Positions 33,650-42,752 are shown, counted from the stretch's first letter. The stretch is DNA of 51,504 nt from Oscillospiraceae bacterium (GCA_017408725.1 JAFQUA010000038.1:1-51504); one strand, 5' to 3'. The notes: a model not told the origin generated them from the letters alone. Numbers and translations: made by a program.

Positions 33650-34624
33650 TTAAAGTACGCGTCTTGCGCCGTAATAGTGGCTTGCCCAATAGGAATTATC
33701 GAGAGAGGAAATAATCACGCCCTTACTGGATGAAGCATGGATAAATTGATTGTTTCCGACATATATGCCAAGGTGGGAGATGCCGCTTGTGTAAGTGCCA
33801 GCAAAGAAAACAAGATCGCCGGGCTGCAGTGCGGATGTAGGGATCTGTGTACCCACAGTCCACTGCTGAGAGCTGGTTCTGGGAAGTGTAACGCCGTGTG
33901 CCTTGAACACATACTGAACGAAACCGGAACAGTCAAAACCGCTGGGAGTGGTGCCGCCCCACAGGTAGGGAACGCCGATGTACTGCTTTGCGGTGCTAAC
34001 GATCTTCTGCCGTGTGGCGGTTGTGTTAGTACCCACGTTATTCAGCAGTGAAGGATTCACAGGCGTTCCTGTGGATTTGCCGCCCACAAAGAACAGAGGT
34101 TCCTTGGCAGAATCCAGATTTTCGTAGGGAATTTCTGTTAGATCCACATAATCGCTTCGGATATAACCGATGGTATTACCGTAGATCACCTTAAACCACT
34201 GGTTGTTAATGCCGATGATGTAGGGCTTGTCGCCGTAATTTGCCTGTGCTACAACACTGTAAGAAGTGGACGGGCCGCTGCGTATGTTAACACGGCTGCC
34301 GGTAACACTTCCGTAGCCCAGTTCCGCATTTTCTTGGGTGGTAAACTTCAGATAGTCGCTATGCATATAGCCGGTTTGCAGATTGTAGTTGACTTTGTAC
34401 CATTGTCCGGTTTTGCCCAGAATCACCGCAACATCGTTTTTCGGTGCATAGTCCAGTGTGGTGCTGGCGGAAGTTGCTGCGCTGCGAAGCCGCAGAGAAG
34501 ATGCGGTTACAAATGCGATTCCGGTGGCTTTTTGGCCACCGACAGCCTGCGCTGTGGGAGTAAAAATGCCTGCAAAAAGAAAAATTGTCAGCACGAGGCT
34601 GACAATGCGCATGGATAGTTTCAT
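33650..34624 (-). CDS. Secreted NlpC/P60 peptidase with two SH3b domains
   Basis: 324 residues. A signal peptide (RIVSLVLTIFLFAGIFTPTAQA) is followed by two bacterial SH3 domains (SSLRLRSAATSASTTLDY; SRVNIRSGPSTSYSVV) that bind the wall. The C-terminal NlpC/P60 domain has the catalytic Cys in FDCSGFV, His in ISHLGIYVG and a further His in FIHASS. It probably cleaves gamma-D-glutamyl-diamino acid bonds in peptidoglycan. It starts 28 bases after the small gene upstream, so the two may share a promoter. Confidence 0.93.
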   Translation of the reverse strand: MKLSMRIVSLVLTIFLFAGIFTPTAQAVGGQKATGIAFVTASSLRLRSAATSASTTLDYAPKNDVAVILGKTGQWYKVNYNLQTGYMHSDYLKFTTQENAELGYGSVTGSRVNIRSGPSTSYSVVAQANYGDKPYIIGINNQWFKVIYGNTIGYIRSDYVDLTEIPYENLDSAKEPLFFVGGKSTGTPVNPSLLNNVGTNTTATRQKIVSTAKQYIGVPYLWGGTTPSGFDCSGFVQYVFKAHGVTLPRTSSQQWTVGTQIPTSALQPGDLVFFAGTYTSGISHLGIYVGNNQFIHASSSKGVIISSLDNSYWASHYYGARRVL

Positions 34625-34652
34625 ACGATGCCCTCCGTCTTAGTCAAAGTGG

Positions 34653-34943
34653 TTATTTGCCTGCCAGTGCACGCTCGAGCCATACACAGCCAAAATCCAA
34701 AGCTGTATACAGGCCGTCTTTTTCGCCCTTCTTTACGATCCGGTCACGGCTCTTTGCCGCGGAATCGGTAAGCTGGAGCTGAACAGAAACCTTGGATGCC
34801 ACATCCAGATCGCCGACTTTTTTGGTCTCCAGAATCTGAAGCATGACGATGTGGGAATCTGCCATGGATCCGTAGTAAATGAGATTGTCCTTCCGCATCA
34901 GCGGATGGCCTTTGTACATCAAAACTGCATTTTCATCAGCCAT
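34653..34943 (-). CDS. Conserved small protein of unknown function
   Basis: 96 residues, soluble, with no signal peptide. The segment MYKGHPLMRKDNLIYYG and a C-terminal LDFGCVWLERALAG look like a folded domain rather than a chance frame. A good GGAGG and a near-perfect promoter precede it. It is followed closely by the NlpC/P60 gene on the same strand. I do not recognise its family. Confidence 0.8.
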   Translation of the reverse strand: MADENAVLMYKGHPLMRKDNLIYYGSMADSHIVMLQILETKKVGDLDVASKVSVQLQLTDSAAKSRDRIVKKGEKDGLYTALDFGCVWLERALAGK

Positions 34944-34974
34944 ATCGGTTACCTCCTGTAAGAATTGTAATCAA

Positions 34975-35003
34975 ATTGTAACACTTTGTAACCTTTGTGT
35001 CAA
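34975..35003 (-). promoter_or_regulatory. Promoter of the small gene and NlpC/P60
   Basis: TTGACA (35003-34998), 17 bases, TACAAT (34980-34975) on the minus strand. The rest of the 34944-35160 gap holds only the IreB terminator and a doubtful 11-codon frame. Confidence 0.8.
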
Positions 35004-35117
35004 CCCGCGCAGCCCTATTACCAGAACTTGGCAGAGTTGACCGGGCGGATGGGGGATTGGATTTTTAAGACGGAGGGAGTATGAAATTGTATCTGAAAGT
35101 TACAAATGTTAAGTGAA

Positions 35118-35147
35118 AAGCGGCTTTTGCCGGGGCAAAAGCCGCTT
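35118..35147 (-). terminator. Terminator of ireB
   Basis: 14-bp stem AAGCGGCTTTTGCC/GGCAAAAGCCGCTT followed by TTCACTT on the minus strand, 13 bases past the ireB stop. Confidence 0.8.
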
Positions 35148-35160
35148 GCTGTGGATAAAA

Positions 35161-35406
35161 TCAGGCTAAATAGCTGCGTACCAGTTCCTGCAGCAGCTCA
35201 TCCCGGTCCAGCTTGCAGATCATGCTGCGGGCATTGTTGTGATTGGTAATATAGGTGGGATCTTCCGTCAGCAGGTAGCCAACGATCTGATTCACGGGAT
35301 TATAACCTTTTTCCTGCAGAGAGTCGAACACAGTCCGGAGAATGCGGCGCATATTCTCTTTGTCATCGCAGGGAATGGTGAATTTCAGTGTGCTGTTATC
35401 CGTCAT
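35161..35406 (-). CDS. ireB: IreB family regulatory phosphoprotein (UPF0297)
   Basis: 81 residues. Small dimeric protein, known in enterococci as a substrate of the Ser/Thr kinase IreK and a negative regulator of cell-envelope stress resistance. Signature: [35 protein letters not shown] and the C-terminal helix [14 protein letters not shown]. The family commonly sits with a Holliday-junction resolvase gene (ruvX); here it is on its own beside pheT. No PASTA kinase is in the window. Confidence 0.93.
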   Translation of the reverse strand: MTDNSTLKFTIPCDDKENMRRILRTVFDSLQEKGYNPVNQIVGYLLTEDPTYITNHNNARSMICKLDRDELLQELVRSYLA

Positions 35407-35435
35407 AGTATCGACCTCCTTATTACAATACTGGT

Positions 35436-35464
35436 ATTATAGCCCAAAAAATGCGCTGTGTAAA
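35436..35464 (-). promoter_or_regulatory. Promoter of ireB
   Basis: TTTACA (35464-35459), 17 bases, TATAAT (35441-35436) on the minus strand. Confidence 0.7.
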
Positions 35465-35497
35465 GACCTGTGGGAAATTTTTTTGTGAACAGATGTT

Positions 35498-37885
35498 TTA
35501 ACGCAGCACAGCATCCAGCTTTTCCTTCAGCGCGGCCAGAACCTTGGTAGTAACACCTTCGGTATCCGAGTCGGTCAGAGTCCGGTCGTCAGCGCGCAGT
35601 TCGAGGGAGAAGGCCATGCTCTTCTTGCCCTCGGGCACGCCGGTGCCGCGGTAGATATCGAAGAGCTTTACGCCACGCAGCAGCTTGCCGGCAGCGGCGG
35701 TGATTACTTCTTCCGCCTGAGCAACGGTGACAGCCTCGTCGCAGACGAAGGACAGGTCGCGGTTGGAAGCCTGATACTTGGGCAGGGGAACATAGGTGGG
35801 ATCCGGCAGACGCAGGGTAAACAGCTTGGTGAAATCGATCTCCACGCAGTAAACCTCGGCATCGATGCCGTAGTTGGCGGCCACCAGAGGATGCACCTGA
35901 CCCATATAACCCAGTTCTACACCGCTTACACTAACCTTGGCGCAGCGGCCGGGATGGTAAGAAGGATTGTTGGAAACAGCTTCGTAGCTTGCCTTGGGCA
36001 TCCGCAGACCCTTGAGAATGGCTTCCAACTCGCCCTTGAGGGTGAAGAAGGTCTCGTTAGCGCCATAAGTGCCTAGAACCAGCATCTTGGGCTCTTCGGG
36101 AAGAATCTGACCGGCAACAGGCAGGTAGATCTTGGCCAGTTCGTAAAGCTTAACAGCCTTATTGTGGTAGGCAAAGTTGCGGGACAGAATGTCCAGCATG
36201 GAAGGCAGTGCGATGGTACGCATAACGGAAGTGTCCTCGCCCAGCGGATTCTGGATCTTCAGTGTATTGCGCAGAGTGGAGTCTGCGGGAATACGGATCT
36301 GATCGAAAATAGCGGGGGAGACAAAGGAGTAAGTGATGATCTCGCTATAGCCAAGACTGCGGCACAGAGAACCTGCTTTGTTTTCCGCGATCATATAGTC
36401 GGAGTAGCCACCCTGTGTGGAGGTCTTGAAAGCGGTGGTGGGGATCTCATTGTAACCGAAGGAACGGCCAACTTCCTCAGCCACATCTGCCATCAGGTTC
36501 AGGTCGGGACGGAAGGAGGGAACTTTGATGGTATCGCCTTCCACTTCGATCTCCAGCAGGTTCAGATATTTGACCATCTCTTCCTTGCTGATCTCGGTGC
36601 CCAGCAGACGGTTGATCTTGTCACACTCCAGAGGCAGAGTCTTTGCTTCGGGAACATAATTGATGATGTCGATGATGCCGTCCAGCACATCGCCGCACTG
36701 CAGCAGTTCCACCAGTTCGCAGGCCCGCTGCACAGCGGGAACGGTCATCATAGGATCCAGATTCTTTTCAAACTTGCCGGAGGACTCGGTACGCATACCC
36801 AGAGCCAGTGCGGTCTGGCGGATGGAGGTGCCGTTGAAGTTGGCGGACTCGAAGACCACAGTGGTGGTATCGTCCAGAATTTCGGAATTTTCGCCGCCCA
36901 TGATACCGGCAAGGCCGATGGGCTTGTTCTCATCGGCGATGACCAGCATGCCGGGCTTCAGATTGCGCACATTGCCGTCCAGAGTGGTCAGGTTTTCACC
37001 CTCTTCAGCCTCACGAACCACGATCTTTCCGGAGGAAACATAGCGGTAGTCAAAAGCGTGCATGGGCTGGCCGTATTCCAGCATGACATAGTTGGTGATG
37101 TCAACGATGTTGTTGATCGGGCGAACGCCGTTGGCGCGGAGACGCTGACGCAGCCACTTGGGAGACGGCGCGATCTTGACATTGGCGACCATACGGGAAG
37201 AGTAACGGTTGCACAGATTCTCAGCGGGAACTTCCACATCCAGATGATCAAAGATAGAGCCGGCATCGCTTCCCTTGACCACGGGCTCGTGATGCTTCAT
37301 CTGCATGCCGAAAGCGGCAGCGGATTCTCTTGCCAAGCCGATGATGCTGTAGCAATCGGGGCGGTTATTGGTGATCTCGAAGTCAACGATGGTATCGTCG
37401 TTACCGATGACCAGATTGATATCGTCGCCGGGCTTGCAGTCCTCATCATTGAGGATCCAGATGCCGTCTGCGAAAGCGTCGGGCAGATCGTTCTGGGTCA
37501 GACCCAGTTCTGCAAAGGAGCAGAGCATGCCGTTGGACTTTTCGCCTCTGAGCTTGCCCTTGGTGATGTGCACGCCGCCGGGAAGATAGCTGTTGTGCAG
37601 CGCGGCGGGGACAAGGTCACCCTCGTGTACATTTTGAGCGCCGGTGACGATCTGGACAGGCTCTTCCTCACCCACATCCACCTGGCAGACCCACATGTGG
37701 TCGGAATTTTCGTGACGGACGATGGAAACCACACGGCCGACCTTGACATTCTTGATCTCGGCGTCCATGCGCTCCCAGGTTTCGACCTTCTGGCCGAAAA
37801 CCGTCAGCTTTTCAACATATTCTTTATCGGAGATGTGGGACAGATCCACGAACTCCTCGTGCAGCCATTTTCTATTCAGCTTCAT
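35498..37885 (-). CDS. pheT: Phenylalanyl-tRNA synthetase beta subunit
   Basis: 795 residues, the full family length. Forms the heterotetramer with PheS that charges tRNA-Phe. The N-terminal tRNA-binding domain reads NVKVGRVVSIVRHENSD and HPDAD-like residues, then B3/B4 editing motifs (DITNYVMLEYGQPMHAFDY), B5 (VPSFRPDLNLMADVAEEVGR) and the C-terminal anticodon-binding fold (NRDLSFVCDEAVTV). It starts 14 bases after pheS and is co-transcribed with it behind the T-box. Confidence 0.96.
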   Translation of the reverse strand: MKLNRKWLHEEFVDLSHISDKEYVEKLTVFGQKVETWERMDAEIKNVKVGRVVSIVRHENSDHMWVCQVDVGEEEPVQIVTGAQNVHEGDLVPAALHNSYLPGGVHITKGKLRGEKSNGMLCSFAELGLTQNDLPDAFADGIWILNDEDCKPGDDINLVIGNDDTIVDFEITNNRPDCYSIIGLARESAAAFGMQMKHHEPVVKGSDAGSIFDHLDVEVPAENLCNRYSSRMVANVKIAPSPKWLRQRLRANGVRPINNIVDITNYVMLEYGQPMHAFDYRYVSSGKIVVREAEEGENLTTLDGNVRNLKPGMLVIADENKPIGLAGIMGGENSEILDDTTTVVFESANFNGTSIRQTALALGMRTESSGKFEKNLDPMMTVPAVQRACELVELLQCGDVLDGIIDIINYVPEAKTLPLECDKINRLLGTEISKEEMVKYLNLLEIEVEGDTIKVPSFRPDLNLMADVAEEVGRSFGYNEIPTTAFKTSTQGGYSDYMIAENKAGSLCRSLGYSEIITYSFVSPAIFDQIRIPADSTLRNTLKIQNPLGEDTSVMRTIALPSMLDILSRNFAYHNKAVKLYELAKIYLPVAGQILPEEPKMLVLGTYGANETFFTLKGELEAILKGLRMPKASYEAVSNNPSYHPGRCAKVSVSGVELGYMGQVHPLVAANYGIDAEVYCVEIDFTKLFTLRLPDPTYVPLPKYQASNRDLSFVCDEAVTVAQAEEVITAAAGKLLRGVKLFDIYRGTGVPEGKKSMAFSLELRADDRTLTDSDTEGVTTKVLAALKEKLDAVLR

Positions 37886-37899
37886 GATCGATCCCTCCT

Positions 37900-38943
37900 T
37901 TAGAACTGATTCAGGAACCGTACGTCGTTATCGAAGATCAGACGCAGGTCGTTGATGCGCATACGACCCATGGCCATACGCTCAAGGCCCATACCGAAGG
38001 CAAAGCCAGAGTACTTTTCGGGGTCAATGCCGCAGTTGCGCAGGACTTCGGGGTGCACCATACCGGCGCCCAGCAACTCGATCCAACCCTCGCCGTGGCA
38101 GGTGGAGCAGACAGCGCCGTCTACTTCGCCGGTGCCATGGCACTTGTGGCACTGCATGTCCATTTCACAGGAAGGCTCGGTAAAGGGGAAGTGGTGGGGA
38201 CGGAACCGCATTTCGGAATCCTCACCGTAGATCTGCTTCATGATAGCCACCAGCGCACCCTTCAGGTCGCCCATGGTGATATGCTCGTCAACCACAAGAC
38301 CTTCGATCTGGTGGAACATGGGGGAGTGGGTAGCATCGGCCTCGTCCTTACGGAATACGCGGCCGGGAGCCAGCATGCACAGCGGGGGTTTGTTGTTTTC
38401 CATAAACCGGATCTGCATGGGGCTGGTCTGAGTCCGGAGCAGAACGGTATCGTCATCGGTAAAGTAGAAGGTATCGGAGCGGTCACGGGAGGGGTGACCC
38501 TCTTCGATGTTCAAACGGGTAAAGTTGTAGCTTGCCAGCTCCACTTCAGGACCGTCCACCACGGTGTAGCCAAGGCCCACGAAAATGTCCTTGACCTGCT
38601 GCAGCACCATGTTCATGGGGTGCTGGTGACCAAGAGTCACTTCCTCACCGGGGATGGTCACATCGATGGCTTCTGCGGCCAGCTTGGCTTCCAGAACCTT
38701 GGCACCGATGGAAGCTTTGGCTTCTTCCAGTTTGGCCTCGATTTCAGCGCGAACAGAGTTGGCCATCTGACCCATAATGGGGCGCTCCTCGGTGGAAAGC
38801 TTGCCCATCATCTTCAGAACGGCAGTCAGCTCGCCCTTTTTGCCCAGCCACTTGACCCGCAGCTCTTCCAGCTCGGCAGGAGTAGCGGCGGCATCCAGAG
38901 AAGCCAGCGCCTGCTGCCGGATATTTTCCAGTTGTTGCTTCAT
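37900..38943 (-). CDS. pheS: Phenylalanyl-tRNA synthetase alpha subunit
   Basis: 347 residues. Catalytic subunit. N-terminal coiled coil (to about residue 85) for tRNA binding, then class II motif 2 (THSPMFHQIEGLVVD region) and motif 3 (GFAFGMGLERMAMGR). An inserted pair CHKCHGTG and CSTCHGEG looks like a rubredoxin-style metal knuckle, seen in some PheS proteins. AGGAGG precedes the ATG. Transcription is under T-box control. Confidence 0.96.
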   Translation of the reverse strand: MKQQLENIRQQALASLDAAATPAELEELRVKWLGKKGELTAVLKMMGKLSTEERPIMGQMANSVRAEIEAKLEEAKASIGAKVLEAKLAAEAIDVTIPGEEVTLGHQHPMNMVLQQVKDIFVGLGYTVVDGPEVELASYNFTRLNIEEGHPSRDRSDTFYFTDDDTVLLRTQTSPMQIRFMENNKPPLCMLAPGRVFRKDEADATHSPMFHQIEGLVVDEHITMGDLKGALVAIMKQIYGEDSEMRFRPHHFPFTEPSCEMDMQCHKCHGTGEVDGAVCSTCHGEGWIELLGAGMVHPEVLRNCGIDPEKYSGFAFGMGLERMAMGRMRINDLRLIFDNDVRFLNQF

Positions 38944-38970
38944 TACTATTTCCTCCTAAAAGGTAAACTA

Positions 38971-39236
38971 CAAAAAAATAATCCTTCCATCCCACATTCG
39001 GGACGAAAGGATCTCCTTCCGCGGTACCACCCGCAATTCGCCTAACGGCGCACTCTTCGGCGCAAACACGCCTGTGACGGTTAACGCAGTCACGCGGCCG
39101 TTCCTACTGTAATTTCAGACGGCAGCTCCCGGGGGAAGGCCCGGTACTGCACCCATGCGGCTCCCACCATTCCGCATTCGCTGAAGCTGTGTAAATCAGT
39201 ACAAGACGACCCGATCATTGCTGTTTTTATATCGGA
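38971..39236 (-). promoter_or_regulatory. T-box riboswitch for tRNA-Phe controlling pheST
   Basis: On the minus strand the leader carries the T-box core GCGGGTGGTACCGCGG (39034-39019). A Stem I is seen with GTACTG/CAGTAC and an apical AATGGTGGGAG. On the 3' side of a specifier-type loop, just above a CGGG/CCCG stem, lies TTC (39137-39135), the Phe codon. The terminator is ATCCTT...AAGGAT (39012-38981) followed by TATTTTTTT. Uncharged tRNA-Phe would favour the antiterminator and raise pheST expression. The core and terminator are seen; the specifier position is my reading of the fold. Confidence 0.9.
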
Positions 39237-39239
39237 GTC

Positions 39240-39268
39240 ATATTAACATATACAGCAAAAAAATGCAA
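39240..39268 (-). promoter_or_regulatory. Promoter of the pheST T-box transcript
   Basis: TTGCAT (39268-39263), 17 bases, TAATAT (39245-39240) on the minus strand, placing the start just ahead of T-box Stem I. Confidence 0.7.
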
Positions 39269-39281
39269 GCTTTATTTCAAC

Positions 39282-39803
39282 TTATCCACCGTAATATACA
39301 TTTTCCCGGAGAATAAAGGTAAACTCACCCAAATCATCCAAAGAAAACGAATTTTCTATTCCCGCATTCTTACACCACTGAAAATAGAAGGTAAGGAGGT
39401 GATCTTTCAGGAATTCAACAGATCGTTCTCCGTAGAGGGTATTATCTTCAAAATTATAGCGGTAGTGCACATATTGGGTAGAGTTCGGTCCGTCCGGGTC
39501 GGGAATGTCAAAAAACAGAAAATGGAGTTCATTGTTATGGAACGACATGGCCATATCCAACTCTGGGATCTGGAGGCTTGCGAACATACCAAAATCGTAA
39601 TCAACATAAGCCGACTCTGTTCCGGAAACCAGCACGGAATCCATGCCGTACTCCGCCTTTTTAACTTCCCAATGCAATTGGTCAAATACATTGTCGGAGC
39701 TGAAGTAGGAATAGATAGCAACGGCGCTGGCAAGGATCAGCAGTGCTACCACTAAGAAAATGATGCCGACTTCCTTTGTTATTTGTTTTATTATCTGCTT
39801 CAT
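39282..39803 (-). CDS. Membrane-anchored protein of unknown function
   Basis: 173 residues. One N-terminal transmembrane helix (about 13-33, GIIFLVVALLILASAVAIY) and an extracellular domain rich in aromatic and acidic residues (WEVKKAEYGMDSVLV, YVHYRYNFEDNTLYG). I do not recognise the domain. It follows a small membrane-protein gene by 16 bases and ends only 14 bases before the pheST -35 box. Confidence 0.75.
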   Translation of the reverse strand: MKQIIKQITKEVGIIFLVVALLILASAVAIYSYFSSDNVFDQLHWEVKKAEYGMDSVLVSGTESAYVDYDFGMFASLQIPELDMAMSFHNNELHFLFFDIPDPDGPNSTQYVHYRYNFEDNTLYGERSVEFLKDHLLTFYFQWCKNAGIENSFSLDDLGEFTFILRENVYYGG

Positions 39804-39819
39804 ATAGCCTCCATTGAAA

Positions 39820-40164
39820 TTAAGTCCAAAGGGGTTTCAAAATCTTACGCGCCACCTCCGCAAGGAGCGCAAACAGATACCCAAATCCGGGGGAAAGAAG
39901 GATCGCTCCCAAAACATCGGCAATGGTACCCCAAAGGGACGGGGCAGCCGATCTTGCCTGTGCGTATTTGTAAAGACAAAAGAAAAAGACAGTCAGCGCA
40001 ATCGTACCGGAAAGGATGCTGGCAGGAAAAGCAATGGGGTGCCGGGATGGGTTGCTGTCAAGATAGCAGCTCGCAAGCAACAGCAGGGAATACATGCCCA
40101 AGCCTGCAGCGGCGGATAAAATGAGGGAAAGAACACAGGTTTTTGTGGTAAAATGCTTCTTCAT
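39820..40164 (-). CDS. Small multi-pass membrane protein of unknown function
   Basis: 114 residues from MKKHFTTKTC behind CGGAGG. About three transmembrane segments (CVLSLILSAAAGLGMYSLLLL; SILSGTIALTVFFFCLY interrupted; IADVLGAILLSPGFGYLFAL). It is probably co-transcribed with the next gene. No family recognised. Confidence 0.7.
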   Translation of the reverse strand: MKKHFTTKTCVLSLILSAAAGLGMYSLLLLASCYLDSNPSRHPIAFPASILSGTIALTVFFFCLYKYAQARSAAPSLWGTIADVLGAILLSPGFGYLFALLAEVARKILKPLWT

Positions 40165-40183
40165 GACTGCCACCTCCGTTTTT

Positions 40184-40212
40184 CTTATACCACAGCAATG
40201 TGGGAAAGTCAA
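40184..40212 (-). promoter_or_regulatory. Promoter of the two small membrane-protein genes
   Basis: TTGACT (40212-40207), 17 bases, TATAAG (40189-40184) on the minus strand. Confidence 0.65.
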
Positions 40213-40254
40213 CAAGAAATTACCAAATCACAATAATCAGAGAAGCGAAATTTA

Positions 40255-40278
40255 CCCACGGCACAAATGCGCCGTGGG
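40255..40278 (-). terminator. Terminator of the AbrB/PLP/DMT operon
   Basis: CCCACGGC/GCCGTGGG stem eight bases past the DMT gene stop; the tail is AAATTTC rather than a clean T-run. Confidence 0.55.
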
Positions 40279-40285
40279 CAGAAAA

Positions 40286-41191
40286 TTACATATCGTACAC
40301 ACCCATGATGATAATGCCCAGGATCGTGGTGACAATGCAGGCATAGTGCTTCCAGCTAAGCTTTTCCTTCAGGAAGATACGGCTCCAGAGGACAGAGGCT
40401 ACACAGTAGGAGGAAATGATGGGAGCTGCCAGAGCGGATTCGCCGCTGGCAAGGGCATAGATGTAAGCAAGCTGACCGGCGGTTTCGAAGATAGCGCCCA
40501 CATACTTGGGGGCTTCCATTTTGGGGATCAGCTTCTGTTTCTTGATGATGCAGGTATAGACGAAGCAGACGACACCGGCGGCGAGGAAGGTCAGCTCGTA
40601 GGCAACATTGGCGCTGTCTTCATTGAGGGTCTCCAACACAAGATCATCGGCGAAAGTGCCGGCGGCATCCAGCAGGCAGTAGGCAATGGGCAGTGCCAGT
40701 GCCAGCCAGCTTTTGGCGTACTTGTAGTTGGAAGCGGCCTGACGGGCAGCGCGAAGCTCCTCGTCCTCATGGGCTTCCACAAAGCCGAGGGCGATGACAC
40801 CGGCGGCAGCCAGAGCGATGGCCAGATACTGAGGCCACTCCATAGGATCGGCAGTACCGGAAACGATGGCAATGATGGCAACCAGCGCGCCGGATGCATT
40901 GCAGATGGGGGAAGAGATTGACAGCTCAATGTAACGCAGACCCACATAACCCAGCGTCATGGAAAGGATATACAGCAGGCTGACGGGCAGGTAAGTCCAG
41001 ATGACATCCCAACTGATCTCTACGCCACCCACAAAGATCTCGTAGGCTGCGTGCAGGCCCATGACGACACCCACCGCCATGACCATTTTCAGATGGCTGT
41101 ACTTGTCTTTTGCGTCACGACAACCGATCTTGGAGAAGAAGTCAGAACCGGACCAGCACAGAAGTGTAATAATTGCAAACCAGAACCACAT
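40286..41191 (-). CDS. DMT-superfamily (EamA-like) transporter
   Basis: 301 residues with about ten transmembrane segments in two EamA-like halves, as in drug/metabolite transporters (ELSISSPICNASGALVAIIA; ALAAPIISSYCVASVLWSRIFL cut by conserved Ser and Pro). Substrate unknown. It starts 17 bases after the PLP lyase-like gene in the same operon, so it might move that enzyme's substrate or product. This is inference. Confidence 0.85.
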   Translation of the reverse strand: MWFWFAIITLLCWSGSDFFSKIGCRDAKDKYSHLKMVMAVGVVMGLHAAYEIFVGGVEISWDVIWTYLPVSLLYILSMTLGYVGLRYIELSISSPICNASGALVAIIAIVSGTADPMEWPQYLAIALAAAGVIALGFVEAHEDEELRAARQAASNYKYAKSWLALALPIAYCLLDAAGTFADDLVLETLNEDSANVAYELTFLAAGVVCFVYTCIIKKQKLIPKMEAPKYVGAIFETAGQLAYIYALASGESALAAPIISSYCVASVLWSRIFLKEKLSWKHYACIVTTILGIIIMGVYDM

Positions 41192-41208
41192 AATATTTCC
41201 CTCTTTCT

Positions 41209-42492
41209 TTATAAGTTTATGAGGCCTGCGTCAACCATTTTCTGCAGGCTCATGAGGATGCCGAGTTTTGCGTGGGACCATGTCAGACCACCCTGGAAAT
41301 AAACAGCATAGGGAGGACGGATAGGACCGTCGGCAGACAGTTCCATAGTGCTGCCCTGCACGAATGCGCCGGCAGCCATGATCACCTGAGATTCATAGCC
41401 AGGCATATCGCCGGGAATGGGGGTGGCGAAGCTGTCAACCGGTGCGGCAGCCTGAATGCCCTTGCAGAAGGCGATCATGCCTTCCTCGCTGCCCAGCTCT
41501 ACAGCTTGAATGATGTCGTGGCGGCTTTCTGTGGCGTTGGGAACACATTTAAAGCCGAGGGGTTCGTAAAGATTTGCGGCAAAGATTGCACCCTTTTCGG
41601 CACTGGCGGTGACAGTGGGGGCGAGGAAGAACCCCTGATACATCTGGGTCATGAGGCCAAAGTTTGCACCTACTTCCTGACCCAATCCGGGAGCAGAGAG
41701 GCGGTAAGCACAGCGGTCGATGCATTTTTTTGTACCGGCGATGTAGCCGCCGGAGGAGGCAAGACCACCGCCGGGGTTTTTGATCAGGCTGCCCACGATC
41801 ATGTCCGCGCCCATTTCGGAAGGCTCCACGGTCTCCACAAATTCACCGTAGCAGTTGTCGACCATCACGGTCACATCCGGCTTGATGCCTTTGCAGAAAG
41901 CGATCAGCTGCCCGATCTGGGCGACGGAGAAGGTGGGACGGGTGGCGTAGCCTTTGGAACGCTGAATGGTGATGAGTTTTGTTTTTTCGTTAATGGCGGC
42001 GCGGATACCGTCATAGTCAAATTCGCCGCCGGGGAGCAGATCCACCTGCCGGTAGGTAACACCGTACTCTGCCAAAGAGCAGGGGCTGGGGCGGATGCCG
42101 ATAACCTCCTGCAATGTATCATAAGGAAGTCCTACGGGGGAGAGCAGCTCGTCGCCGGGCAGCAGGTTTGCGCTGAGGGCGATGGTCAGTGCGTGGGTGC
42201 CGCAGGTAATATGAGGGCGCACCAGCGCTGCTTCTGTGCCGAAGGTGTCGGCGTAGACCTGTTCCAATTTGTCACGGCCTTCGTCGTTGTAGCCGTAGCC
42301 GGAGGAGGCGGCGAAGCAGGTGGCGCTGACACGGTTCTTTCGAAATGCGGCCAGTACTTTTGCCTGATTATATTCCGCTACTTTGTCGATCTCGGCAAAG
42401 CGCTTCCGCAGGCGGTCAACGGCAGCCTCGCCGTATGCGTAAACAGCAGGGGAGATGCCCATGCTTTCGTATAATGCATTAATTTTGTCCAT
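41209..42492 (-). CDS. Methionine gamma-lyase-family PLP protein (YnbB/aluminium-resistance family)
   Basis: 427 residues. Fold-type I PLP enzyme of the Met_gamma_lyase (PF06838-type) family: FAASSGYGYNDEGRDKLE near 63, VRPHITCGTHA, VMVDNCYGEF with the cofactor Asp, and the Schiff-base lysine in GSLIKNPGGG. Members are annotated methionine gamma-lyase or aluminium resistance protein, but the reaction of most is unproven. It starts four bases after the AbrB-like gene. Confidence 0.9.
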   Translation of the reverse strand: MDKINALYESMGISPAVYAYGEAAVDRLRKRFAEIDKVAEYNQAKVLAAFRKNRVSATCFAASSGYGYNDEGRDKLEQVYADTFGTEAALVRPHITCGTHALTIALSANLLPGDELLSPVGLPYDTLQEVIGIRPSPCSLAEYGVTYRQVDLLPGGEFDYDGIRAAINEKTKLITIQRSKGYATRPTFSVAQIGQLIAFCKGIKPDVTVMVDNCYGEFVETVEPSEMGADMIVGSLIKNPGGGLASSGGYIAGTKKCIDRCAYRLSAPGLGQEVGANFGLMTQMYQGFFLAPTVTASAEKGAIFAANLYEPLGFKCVPNATESRHDIIQAVELGSEEGMIAFCKGIQAAAPVDSFATPIPGDMPGYESQVIMAAGAFVQGSTMELSADGPIRPPYAVYFQGGLTWSHAKLGILMSLQKMVDAGLINL

Positions 42493-42496
42493 GGTT

Positions 42497-42736
42497 TCAG
42501 TCCTCTTTTTCTACCGTGTTGAAGATCCGTGTTGCCAGATCGTTAAGAGTCTCGGGTTTGGTGACAATGAGACCGGTATTTTCCTTGCCGAGGATCAGCA
42601 GAGTGTCACCGGGTTCGATACCGAAAAATTCTCTGGCTTCTTTTGGTATCACGATCTGCCCCCGGTCACCGACCTTGGCGGTGCCGAATACCCGCTGGGA
42701 ACTGCCTTTGCCCAAAATGTGTTTTCCACCGGCCAT
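42497..42736 (-). CDS. AbrB/SpoVT-family DNA-binding regulator
   Basis: 79 residues. A swapped-hairpin AbrB domain is seen in VFGTAKVGDRGQIVIPKEAREFFGIEPGDTLLIL, split here only in description (residues 17-50). The short C-terminal tail has no GAF domain, unlike full SpoVT. It probably binds DNA as a dimer or tetramer and may regulate its own operon, whose leader has 9-base direct repeats. First gene of the AbrB-PLP-DMT operon. Confidence 0.9.
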   Translation of the reverse strand: MAGGKHILGKGSSQRVFGTAKVGDRGQIVIPKEAREFFGIEPGDTLLILGKENTGLIVTKPETLNDLATRIFNTVEKED

Positions 42737-42752
42737 TGGATCGCTCCTTTCA

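Noticed and set aside
35081..35116. 11-codon ORF with a GGAGGG site before the ireB terminator
   Set aside because: Too short, no good promoter and no downstream gene on that strand.
36164..37903. A 579-codon plus-strand open frame antisense to pheT
   Set aside because: pheT is certain; the opposite frame arises from its codon bias.
41272..42474. A 400-codon plus-strand open frame antisense to the PLP lyase-like gene
   Set aside because: Shadow of a gene with clear motifs and context.
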